Origin: CAYPNF01 sp964411985
Lineage (GTDB): Bacteria > Verrucomicrobiota > Verrucomicrobiia > Limisphaerales > J093
Assembly: GCA_964411985.1 (NCBI GenBank)
Contig: CAYPNF010000009.1
Coordinates: 124,001 to 188,000, forward strand
DNA length: 64,000 nucleotides
Direction: 5' to 3'
This document shows, piece after piece, positions 33,670 through 41,681 of this stretch. The notes beneath the pieces are model-generated. The model was not told where the DNA came from. It saw only the letters and a list, made by a program, of their open reading frames with translations, and did not search any database. Each line of letters starts with the position of its first letter. Within the stretch, counting starts at the first letter, position 1. Both the position numbers and the translations under genes were made by a program.

Positions 33670-34091
33670 GCCTTATCCAGCTTGCCGCGAATTTCGCTAA
33701 GCACCTGTTTCACGGGGCGGCCGGCCACTTTTCCTTCCGTCATCTCGCGCGAGCGGCGATCGATCACCCCGCCCCATTGAGTTTTGGCTTCTGCCCTGGC
33801 TTCGCTGAGGTCAGCGATCCGCTTGGGCCTTCCCTGGTAATACCGGCGGTACAGAATCTCGACCGCATCGGAAGTTGGGGTACTCTTGTGCTTGGCGTGG
33901 CTGTCCTTCACTTCCCCACTTTTCACCTTCTTGCGAAGCTCGTCAAGTAGGCGGCTTTGGCCAAGCACCGCCTTTGGCTGGCGCGCTGGCAGTCGGACTG
34001 GCCGCAGAAGCTTTGAAGGCGAAGGTTGCGATAGTAGGACCCTTACCAAGAATCGACCCTTTGGACGGGATCGAAGCGTTGTTCGTCCCAC
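33666..34091 (-). CDS. Unknown protein, possibly a HigA-like antitoxin fragment
   Basis: A frame of up to 141 aa; the real start is uncertain and may lie well inside. The segment DAVEILYRRYYQGRPKRI followed by ADLSEARAEA resembles the region just before the helix-turn-helix of HigA/XRE-type antitoxins, but the helix-turn-helix that should follow is absent and a different charged tail (SREMTEGKVAGRPVKQVLSE) takes its place. It could be a truncated antitoxin or an unrelated small gene. It overlaps the 58-aa gene by 4 nt. Confidence 0.4.
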   Translation of the reverse strand: MGRTTLRSRPKGRFLVRVLLSQPSPSKLLRPVRLPARQPKAVLGQSRLLDELRKKVKSGEVKDSHAKHKSTPTSDAVEILYRRYYQGRPKRIADLSEARAEAKTQWGGVIDRRSREMTEGKVAGRPVKQVLSEIRGKLDKA

Positions 34092-34408
34092 GCATAATCC
34101 TGAATGGCGCTCCAGGGAAGGTAGGTGACGCCATTGCGTTCCTGTTTGTCCGCGCCGCCATACACCACCACGGACGCAGCCGCCTCTTTCACTTTGGCAA
34201 ACATCGCGCTGATCTTGTTTCCATTATAGTCCGAAGGTAGGGTCGGGCGCTCCGCAGCGCAACCTCCGCAACCTTCCCCATCCCACGTCGCGGTGGGAGA
34301 CCGCGGCCTCACCGTGGGGACTTGGTTTTGAATGCTCAACCATGAAGCCGCCGGAAGACGACGTAAGTGACAAGTGGAGAAGGTTTCTCAATTCGATCTC
34401 GGTGGCTC
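34092..34408. other. Spacer with uncertain coding content
   Basis: About 317 nt. A minus-strand frame from an ATG at 34204 reads MFAKVKEAAASVVVYGGADK and continues to about 34043, overlapping the preceding gene. It has protein-like character but no ribosome site and no family I know, so I do not call it a gene. A GC-rich GGTAGGG hairpin lies at about 34236-34260. Confidence 0.35.
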
Positions 34409-36748
34409 CTAACGAGCTAACTCCAGCTTGAATTCCTTCTTCCCAGGATTGGCAAAAGGTCCGGGAGTTGGTTTGGATGCGCTCTGTTTCTTGCCCGACA
34501 GGTCTCTGTCGATCTTCAGCGGAGTGCCGTCTGCATTCTCATAGGGTAGGCCTGGGATCTTCGCCTTGCCAAGGGTTGCAGTGGTGACCAGCTTGGTTTT
34601 GGCCTGCTTCAGTTCGGTGCCGAAGTTGTGGCGCAGGTAGAACTGCCCACCCCGTTGCACGACCTTCACCTGAGGATCCTGCGACGCCAAAACCAAAGGA
34701 TCTGACTCGTTGCGATAGGGGTGGGCTCCGCGATAGTAGACATTGCCGCCCGTTTGCAGTGGGTAGGGACGGGCATCGTAAACATGCAATCCAGAGCTGC
34801 CTTGCCATCCCGAATCCTTCCCAATCTCTACCGGTCGGCCTTCGCCCACAAAAATGTTGTTATAGAACCGGTCGTCGCCTCCCAGGATCTTCACCAAGCC
34901 CGCCACGGTCGTTGAGTGGGCCGGATGATAAGGAGTCTCGCGGTTGGGTTCCGGGGAGCTGATGATCTTTCCCAGGAATAGGTTGTGCGCATACGCGCCT
35001 CCTTCCGACACGTCCAGAAGGCTTACCTTAGACAGGAAAAGGTTGTGATCCACCATGAAAGGGCCGTGATTCACCTCCACGAACAGGTCTTGTCCGAGGT
35101 TGTCATGGAAACGGTTTCGGGAAACGCGTGTGCCCTGGGCCATCCAGTCCAGCCAAAGACCCAGACAGGTGCGATAGATGTGGTTGTCACTGATCACGGA
35201 ATCGATCGCTGCATGGAACTTGATACCCGCCATCTCCGCGCCGGTGAAGAGCCTGCGGACGTGGATGTCATGGATCGTGTTACCGGTCACGGTGCTGAAG
35301 GCAGCCCCCAGGCTTCCCACCACTCCTGCTTGTTCGCAGTGAGAGATGGTGTTGTTGCGCACCACGTGGTGACCGATTTTCTCCTTGGTCCACGGGATGG
35401 GGAAAGCATGGGCGCGTTCGATCGTTTTCACGTACCCTTCGGCGGTGTCAGCCGAGGTGTTGTCGTACTTGTCGCCGTGTTTGCCCAGCGCGATGCCGGA
35501 ACAGACCGAGTGGCTGACCACGTTGTTTTCAATGATCCACCCCTTGCTCCAATGCGTGCCGATCAAACCGACCTGTTCCGACGTGGGAGGCGCCCACTGT
35601 GTGGCAGCGTGACGCATCCGGAAGCCACGGATCGTAATATAGTTCCGACCGGGCTGATCGGGATAGAACACTGCGCGCCGGACGTTGATCTCCACCAATT
35701 GCTCATTGGGATTCACTCCGGGAAACTGAGCCCAGATCGTCGTGTTGGAGCCATCCACCTCAGCAAACCAAAGGGGAGCGTCGGAGCCAGCCATCTTGGC
35801 GGCCTCGGAGGGAAGGTTCTTGAAAAGGAGGCACAGCGTTCGAACCCCGCTCATCGGCTTGATCTTAGCCTTGTACGAGGACCACGACTGCCACCCTCCG
35901 GTGTTGGGCACCGTGCACTTGCCCAGCAGTTCACCACTGGGGGAATCCAGGCGCACTTCAATGATGCCACCGTCCGTAGCCGAGGCGGAGCGGAATTCAA
36001 TCTGCCCATTGCTTTGGCCTAGGTCCACATTCTCGTACTTGACCCAATCACCATCCTCGATCCAGCCGATGCACTCGCCTCCCTCGGTACAAGGTGCCGT
36101 CTGAATGCCTTCCTGGGCGGAGAACTTGTTCGCGGGGACCTTTTGGCCGGAGCCTGAAGCCTCTCCTGGGCGGAGCCAGGCTACGTTCAGAAGAGTCGGC
36201 CGGCCGGCCTGGTTGAGCCAGGCGAACGGCGTTCCGACTGGCATCATGACCTCCTCCAGCTTGGCAGCTTCGATGAGCCATTCTCCATTCAGATAGACCG
36301 CGCCCGTGTGATGCTTGCGCCCTCTCCCATCAAACCAATCCCCGTGGATCACTTCCTGGTAAGGGTTCAATGAACCGAAGAAGCTGTTTGGGATCGTCGC
36401 TTTCCAGACGTTGTCCTGCACTTTCACCCAGTTCTTGATGACTTCAGAACCTTTGATGTCTACGACTTCGCCACGAGCCGCCTGGTAGACGATTCGCTGC
36501 TTTTCGGAGCTGCCGCCGCGTGGAGGGTTGATCCTCTCCCGATACGTACCCGCATGCACCGTGATCACATCCCCCGGCTGTGCCAGGTTCGCGGCTCGTT
36601 GAATCGTGCGGAAGGGTGACGACCGAGTTCCGCGCTGGGAGTCGCTGCCTTGAGGCGAGACGTGGTACTCCACGGCCTGGAGCGCCATTGGGGCCTGGGT
36701 CAGCAGAACTGGGATGACGAGGAAAGAAGAGAGGAGGGCTTTGTTCAT
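34409..36748 (-). CDS. Exported right-handed beta-helix protein with inserted CBM6-like domain
   Basis: A 779-aa exported protein. After the signal peptide (cleavage near about 25) comes a DUF1565/beta-helix start, VEYHVSPQGSDSQRGTRSSPFRTIQ, typical of polysaccharide lyase or hydrolase-like helices. At about 205-320 a CBM6-like module is inserted (GWIEDGDWVKYENVDLG, YKAKIKPMSGVRTLCLLFK). The helix then resumes with coils rich in N-x-I/V and G-N turns (IENNVVSHSVCSGIAL, ITGNTI-like) up to about 690, followed by a C-terminal tail rich in Lys/Pro. Enzyme activity is not certain, since no catalytic set is obvious; carbohydrate binding is likely. Confidence 0.82.
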   Translation of the reverse strand: MNKALLSSFLVIPVLLTQAPMALQAVEYHVSPQGSDSQRGTRSSPFRTIQRAANLAQPGDVITVHAGTYRERINPPRGGSSEKQRIVYQAARGEVVDIKGSEVIKNWVKVQDNVWKATIPNSFFGSLNPYQEVIHGDWFDGRGRKHHTGAVYLNGEWLIEAAKLEEVMMPVGTPFAWLNQAGRPTLLNVAWLRPGEASGSGQKVPANKFSAQEGIQTAPCTEGGECIGWIEDGDWVKYENVDLGQSNGQIEFRSASATDGGIIEVRLDSPSGELLGKCTVPNTGGWQSWSSYKAKIKPMSGVRTLCLLFKNLPSEAAKMAGSDAPLWFAEVDGSNTTIWAQFPGVNPNEQLVEINVRRAVFYPDQPGRNYITIRGFRMRHAATQWAPPTSEQVGLIGTHWSKGWIIENNVVSHSVCSGIALGKHGDKYDNTSADTAEGYVKTIERAHAFPIPWTKEKIGHHVVRNNTISHCEQAGVVGSLGAAFSTVTGNTIHDIHVRRLFTGAEMAGIKFHAAIDSVISDNHIYRTCLGLWLDWMAQGTRVSRNRFHDNLGQDLFVEVNHGPFMVDHNLFLSKVSLLDVSEGGAYAHNLFLGKIISSPEPNRETPYHPAHSTTVAGLVKILGGDDRFYNNIFVGEGRPVEIGKDSGWQGSSGLHVYDARPYPLQTGGNVYYRGAHPYRNESDPLVLASQDPQVKVVQRGGQFYLRHNFGTELKQAKTKLVTTATLGKAKIPGLPYENADGTPLKIDRDLSGKKQSASKPTPGPFANPGKKEFKLELAR

Positions 36749-37033
36749 GCGTGGCTTCCATTCTTGCCGGATCGGCGCGAGTTTTCAAGCTCTACGGTTG
36801 GATTGGGACCCATCCCCAAGATCAGCCCGGAAGAGGGGAAAGAAAGGCTCTTCGGGGGGTGTCGAAACCACCCAACCTGTCGGCGACTTTTCACTCCCTC
36901 CTCGCCTGAGCCTTTGCAGGGTGGAATGCCGAACACCAAAGGGTTGCCAGGGAGAAGGACCGAGACTACCCTAGTGAAATCAGCATGGAAGAACCGCAGG
37001 GCACACGCCGTCTGCAGATCCGGACTAGGCCGA

Positions 37034-37933
37034 ATGATGAAGAAGCATACTTCCCCCAAGGGGCACCCGGGTTTCACGCTCATTGAGCTCCTGGTTGTCA
37101 TCGCCATCATTGCCATCCTCGCGGGCTTGTTGCTCCCCGCCTTGTCCGGAGCCAAAGCCAGGGCGCAGCGGCTCAAGTGCATGGCCCAGCTCAAACAGCT
37201 GGGTCTGGGCTTCTCGCTGTTTGCGAGCGACCATTCCGACCGTGTGCCTCCTACCGCCTTTTCCACCGGGGACTATCAATACCAGCTTTCGTGGGACGAT
37301 TACATTCACCGCTACATCGGTGGAAGCGCACCTGAAGAAGACCTGATCCTGGGCATCTCGGGGGTGATTGCCGACCCGTCCTCCATTCCCGCCATACTCA
37401 AGTGTCCCGCCGACCGTATTCAGATCGGGATCGACTACGCACCATTCACAAAACGAAGGACTTACGCCATGAACTGGGCCGGGCCTTCCTTCATCCTCTC
37501 GTCCCGCACCGCCGCCTTACCCACTCCAACCCACGGCGTGGGGATCTACTACAACCTCCGAGGTCCCGAACCGGGAAAAATCCCCGATTGGGACCCTCCC
37601 GGCTTCAAGGAGAGCGTTGTGGGGGATCCCGCCGGGACCATTCTGCTCGCTGAGCTTCCGAATGGAAGAAACGCTGCAGGCAATGATTGGCCCTCCTTCT
37701 GCGCGGGGCCCGGACCCACCTTTCCCAGCGGAGTGACTCCCGATTGCGTTCAGACGGGCAAAGGCACGTTCAACGGTATCGACTACGGTTCTGTCGCCTA
37801 TGGACTGCACGCCAAGCGTTTCAACTACCTCTTCCACGACGGCCATGCCTCCATTCATCGCCTTACTGAGACCGTAGGTAGCGGCACGGCGACCTCCCCC
37901 AAGGGGATGTGGACCATGGTCTCGGGCGACTAA
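37034..37933 (+). CDS. Prepilin-like protein with N-methylation signal and HDG-type C-terminus
   Basis: A 299-aa type II pseudopilin-like protein. The leader MMKKHTSPKGHPG is followed by FTLIELLVVIAIIAILAGLL, so cleavage after Gly and methylation of Phe are expected. The rest is a DUF1559-like body and ends in a NYLFHDGHASI region, the H-x-DG signature of this class in Verrucomicrobia and Planctomycetes. It is likely secreted by a type II or IV pilus-like machinery not encoded here. ATG at 37034 or 37037 are both possible. It is divergent from the beta-helix gene, and convergent with ruvB, 17 nt apart. Confidence 0.88.
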   Translation: MMKKHTSPKGHPGFTLIELLVVIAIIAILAGLLLPALSGAKARAQRLKCMAQLKQLGLGFSLFASDHSDRVPPTAFSTGDYQYQLSWDDYIHRYIGGSAPEEDLILGISGVIADPSSIPAILKCPADRIQIGIDYAPFTKRRTYAMNWAGPSFILSSRTAALPTPTHGVGIYYNLRGPEPGKIPDWDPPGFKESVVGDPAGTILLAELPNGRNAAGNDWPSFCAGPGPTFPSGVTPDCVQTGKGTFNGIDYGSVAYGLHAKRFNYLFHDGHASIHRLTETVGSGTATSPKGMWTMVSGD

Positions 37934-37950
37934 CCTTCCGGTGAAATGAC

Positions 37951-38973
37951 TCAGGAAAACAGCCTGCCCTGGCGCTCCGGCGAGGGGGCGAGTCCTAGCT
38001 TCTTGTAGCTCAACTCCGTAGCGACACGACCCTGTGGGGTGCGTTTCAGATACCCTTCCATGATGAGGTAAGGTTCGTAAACCTCTTCCACCGTGTCGGG
38101 TTCTTCGCCCACGGCCACGGCCAACGAACTGATTCCCACCGGGCCGCCCCCGAACTTAACAATGATCGCCTCCAGAATGCGCTTGTCCATCTCATCCAGC
38201 CCATTCTCGTCAATCTCCAGCATGTGGAGCGCGGCGTCCGCAATCGCGGAAGTGACCCGACCATCGCTTTTGACCTGCGCATAGTCGCGAACTCGCCGAA
38301 GCAGGTTATTGGCAATGCGGGGGGTGCCACGGCTGCGGCGTGCAATTTCGAACGCGCCGGCGGGGTCCATTTCCACGTTCAACAGTTTGGCCGCGCGCAC
38401 CACGATCGCCTGCAATTGCTCTGCGTGGTAGTAGTCCAGCCGTTCTCGCAGGGGAAACCTGGTCAGCAGCGGCGCCGTGAGCAGGCCGCTTCGGGTGGTG
38501 GCCCCGATCAGAGTGAACTTGGGTAGGTTCAGCCGGACACTTCGTGCGTTCGGGCCCTGGTCGATGATGATGTCGAGTTTAAAGTCCTCCATCGCCGGGT
38601 AGAGATACTCTTCAATGGTCTTTTGGAGCCGATGAATCTCGTCGATGAACAGGACGTCGCCTTCCTCCAGGTTCGTCAGTAAACCAGCCAAATCGCCCGC
38701 CTTCTCAATGGTGGGCCCGCTGGTGTTCTTCAGACTGCTGCCCATGGCTTTGGCGAGGATGTTCGCCAGCGTGGTTTTCCCCAGGCCGGGCGGGCCGCTC
38801 AGGAGGATGTGATCGAGGCATTCCCCGCGCTGCTTCGCTGCCTGGACAGCGATCTCCAGCCGTTCCTTCACCTTGGCTTGCCCGGTAAAATCGGAGAAAA
38901 GCGAAGGCCGCAGGGTCAGCTCGAGCGCCGCATCCGGTTTGGTCAAAACACCTGAGATCATCCGTTCAGCCAT
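37951..38973 (-). CDS. ruvB: Holliday junction branch migration helicase RuvB
   Basis: A 340-aa AAA+ motor that drives branch migration with RuvA. The start at 38973 gives the usual MAERM...; an upstream ATG at 39015 is less likely. Visible motifs: Walker A GPPGLGKTT, Walker B LFIDEIHRL, sensor-1 GATTRSG, and the arginine-finger region TRFPLRERLDYY. The C-terminal winged-helix part (MEGYLKRTPQGRVATELSYKKL) is complete. ruvA and ruvC are not nearby, so the gene is detached from the usual cluster. No damage is seen. Confidence 0.97.
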   Translation of the reverse strand: MAERMISGVLTKPDAALELTLRPSLFSDFTGQAKVKERLEIAVQAAKQRGECLDHILLSGPPGLGKTTLANILAKAMGSSLKNTSGPTIEKAGDLAGLLTNLEEGDVLFIDEIHRLQKTIEEYLYPAMEDFKLDIIIDQGPNARSVRLNLPKFTLIGATTRSGLLTAPLLTRFPLRERLDYYHAEQLQAIVVRAAKLLNVEMDPAGAFEIARRSRGTPRIANNLLRRVRDYAQVKSDGRVTSAIADAALHMLEIDENGLDEMDKRILEAIIVKFGGGPVGISSLAVAVGEEPDTVEEVYEPYLIMEGYLKRTPQGRVATELSYKKLGLAPSPERQGRLFS

Positions 38974-39072
38974 GGTGCGCGAGGATGGTCCAAGGCAACC
39001 CTGTCGACAAGGCAAAAGGACACTCCGAGGCAGCGCTGCCGCTCAGGCTCGAAGTGGCTGCAGCGCGGCTGG

Positions 39073-41478
39073 TTAGTAGAGAAGGTGCTTGCTCCTGCGG
39101 CGTTCGAAGGCTCTCAGCTCCTTCTCCCAAATCGTTCTGGTTTGCGCGATCGTCTTTCCACCGCGGATAGACTCCAGAGTGTCAGGGTGTTGCAGCAGGC
39201 GGTTGAAGGGCTCCAGCACGAACTCTTTGGGATAGAGCCGGGTCAAGGTTGCGGCGAGCCCGATGCCAATATCCAAAGCCCGGCACTTCTCACGGTCGAG
39301 CAGGAGGATCTGCACCCCTCCACAGGGCTGCCCTTTGTACACACTGCTCTTGGGGGTGAAACGCACCGGGACGAAGCTAACTCCCGTCAAACCCAGTCGA
39401 TTCATCTCCGCCGCAAGCTGCACGTCGTCAACGTAGGGAGCCCCCACCAGCTCAAAGGGGGTGTCGGTGCCGCGCCCGACGGAGAGGGCTGTGGTTTCGA
39501 GGAGCCCTACTCCAGGATAGAGCGTGGCTTCGGTCAGGCTGCGCATGTTAGGGGAAGGATGGGTCCAGGGCAGGCCCGTGCGATCAAACCAATCCTCGCG
39601 GTTCCAGTTCTGCACCGGGATGACTTTGAGCCGGCATTTCCAGCCACGCTCGGCGTTGAACAACTGGGCCAATTCGCCCACGGTCATGCCGTGTTGAATA
39701 GGGATGCTGTGGAACGCGGTGAAACTGGTTTCCTTGGCGGTCACGGGTCCATCCACGCCGGCACTGGCGATCGGGTTGACTCGATCGAGCACGAAGAACT
39801 GGAGGTCGGCTTTGGCCGCCGCTTCCATCGCCAGCCCCAACGTGGAAATATAGGTGTAGAATCGGCAACCGATGTCTTGAATGTCAAAGACCAGCACGTC
39901 GAGTCCTTGGAGTTGAGCGGCTTGCGGCTGGCGCGACTCCCCATAAAGGCTGAACACCGGCAGTCCGGTCTTCTCATCCACACCATCCGGCACCTTTTCG
40001 TCCACGACCCCGCGAATGCCGTGCTCCGGACTGAACAGAGCCACCAGCTTCACCTCAGGCGCTGCCTTCAATAGATCGATGGTGGAGTGCCGTTCGCGAT
40101 CGTGTCCCGTATGGTTGGTGATCAGCCCCACCCGCAGGCCGCGCAACGGCGCAAAGCCTTGCTTGGCCAGGACGTCGATCCCGTTTCGCACCGGCCCCTG
40201 GGGTTCCTCGACAGCCTTGGGGGGAAGAGGGGCCAAAGTGCCCGGTACTCCAACAAAGTTGAAGTCGGCGATAGCCTCTGCAGCCAGGGTCCCGAGGCGA
40301 TTCCTCAAAGGTAGCACGTTCCCGTTCTCGTCCGGATGATTCCGGTTGGAGAGAAAGATGACAAACGATTGCGAGAAAGGGTCGATCCAGAGCGACCCTC
40401 CCGTCCAACCCGTATGGCCATAGCCGCCCTTCGGGAAAACCGCCCCGCGCTGCCCGCAGTACGCCGTATCGATATCCCAGCCCAAGCCGCGCCGGTCCTC
40501 CACCCCGGACGGACTCTGTACCGAGGTCATCAGGCGGACGGTGTTCGATTGCAGGAGGCGTGTTCCGTCCAGTTCTCCTTCTCTGAGCATCATGCGCGAG
40601 AACCGGGCCAGGTCCTGCGCGGTCGTGAACAGCCCGGCGTGCCCAGCCACTCCCCCCATCCGGCTTGAGGTGGGATCGTGTACCACCCCGCGAGTGGGCT
40701 TGCCATCTACAACCGTGGTGGGTGCAATCCGAGGTTTCAGCGATTCCGCCGGTAGGAATCCAGTGTCTTTCATTCCCAGCGGCTGGTAGATGTGTTTGGT
40801 GCAGAAGGTATCCAGACGTTCGCCACTGATCCTCTGCACTAGTTCGCCGAGCACGATGAAATTAATGTCGCTATAGCGAAAGGCCGTCCCTGGCGGCGTG
40901 ACTGTTTTCTCCGCACAGGCAAGTTCGATTGCTTTCGCGTAGCTTGCCCCCTCAGCACCCAGCGCAATCCCCGGGCGTAATCCCGAGGTATGGGTCATGA
41001 GGTGCCGTACCGTGATGCTCTCCTTGCCGCCGCCTGCGAACTCTGGAAGGTATTCGCGAACTGGGGCGTCCAGTTTCAGACGCTGCTGTTCCCAAAGCAA
41101 CATGATGGCAGGCGTCGTGGCGAGAACCTTGGTAAGCGAGGCTGCGTCGAAGAGGGTGTCTTCCGTCATCACTTCCTGAACCGGGACGAGGGAACGGTTT
41201 CCGTAGGCGCGATGATAGACCTGCCCCGCATGCTCCAGCCAAAAGACCCCCCCAGGACAGCGGCCCTCCTGGATGGCGGCCTGGATGGCACCATCGATCT
41301 CGGCCAGCTTGGCGGGCCTCAGTACCTCAACACGGTGGTCGAGGGTGGCCACCGGACGAGTCTCAACCCCGGTAGTCCCTGGAGCCGGTGCTTGGCAGCC
41401 GGAGGTTCCAACGATCAGAGCCAGCACCGTCGCTAGGCGAAGCTCCTTGCCCAAGGCCCATGAATTCATGGGGTGCAT
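39073..41478 (-). CDS. AmiE-like serine hydrolase fused to NamZ (DUF1343) exo-muramidase
   Basis: An 801-aa lipoprotein (signal ending TSGC, Cys28) made of two enzymes. Residues about 50-410 are a beta-lactamase/S12-type domain: SLTK at 114-117, YSDIN at 202-206 and GHTG at 354-357. Residues about 430-795 are DUF1343: GLRVGLITNHTGHD, FSPEHGIRG, DIQDIGCRFYTYI, WTHPSPNMR. DUF1343 is the NamZ family (GH171), an exo-beta-N-acetylmuramidase in Bacillus subtilis (YbbC), where the neighbouring AmiE (YbbE, S12 type) removes peptides from muropeptides. Fusion therefore suggests cell-wall fragment recovery in one envelope-anchored chain. Activities are inferred from families, not shown. Confidence 0.9.
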   Translation of the reverse strand: MHPMNSWALGKELRLATVLALIVGTSGCQAPAPGTTGVETRPVATLDHRVEVLRPAKLAEIDGAIQAAIQEGRCPGGVFWLEHAGQVYHRAYGNRSLVPVQEVMTEDTLFDAASLTKVLATTPAIMLLWEQQRLKLDAPVREYLPEFAGGGKESITVRHLMTHTSGLRPGIALGAEGASYAKAIELACAEKTVTPPGTAFRYSDINFIVLGELVQRISGERLDTFCTKHIYQPLGMKDTGFLPAESLKPRIAPTTVVDGKPTRGVVHDPTSSRMGGVAGHAGLFTTAQDLARFSRMMLREGELDGTRLLQSNTVRLMTSVQSPSGVEDRRGLGWDIDTAYCGQRGAVFPKGGYGHTGWTGGSLWIDPFSQSFVIFLSNRNHPDENGNVLPLRNRLGTLAAEAIADFNFVGVPGTLAPLPPKAVEEPQGPVRNGIDVLAKQGFAPLRGLRVGLITNHTGHDRERHSTIDLLKAAPEVKLVALFSPEHGIRGVVDEKVPDGVDEKTGLPVFSLYGESRQPQAAQLQGLDVLVFDIQDIGCRFYTYISTLGLAMEAAAKADLQFFVLDRVNPIASAGVDGPVTAKETSFTAFHSIPIQHGMTVGELAQLFNAERGWKCRLKVIPVQNWNREDWFDRTGLPWTHPSPNMRSLTEATLYPGVGLLETTALSVGRGTDTPFELVGAPYVDDVQLAAEMNRLGLTGVSFVPVRFTPKSSVYKGQPCGGVQILLLDREKCRALDIGIGLAATLTRLYPKEFVLEPFNRLLQHPDTLESIRGGKTIAQTRTIWEKELRAFERRRSKHLLY

Positions 41479-41566
41479 TCTATCAATCAGGAAGCGATCA
41501 CGCCAGCCGGTTTATAGGCCGGGACACCGCAGAACGCAAAAGGGCCTGGAAAGTCCGCCAGGTCTT

Positions 41567-41626
41567 GGTAGGGACGGACCGCCGGGCCGTCCGCACCCCC
41601 GGACATTGCAACGTGATGTCACTATC
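41567..41626. repeat. Palindromic REP-like element, copy 2
   Basis: Same orientation as copy 1 at 30615-30676. The left half is nearly identical (GGTAGGGACGGACCGC, CCGTCCGCACCCC); two C residues are missing and the right end is decayed (GTCACTATC in place of GTCCCTACC). It lies in the spacer between the GH78 and the AmiE-NamZ genes. Confidence 0.75.
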
Positions 41627-41681
41627 TTCCATTCCTGCCGGACACCCCTCCCCACGAGTGCGCGCTTTGCTCTTCCAAACC

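Noticed and set aside
34985..36022. 345-codon plus-strand frame opposite the beta-helix gene
   Set aside because: Shadow frame; the minus strand carries a signal peptide, domains and a plausible start.
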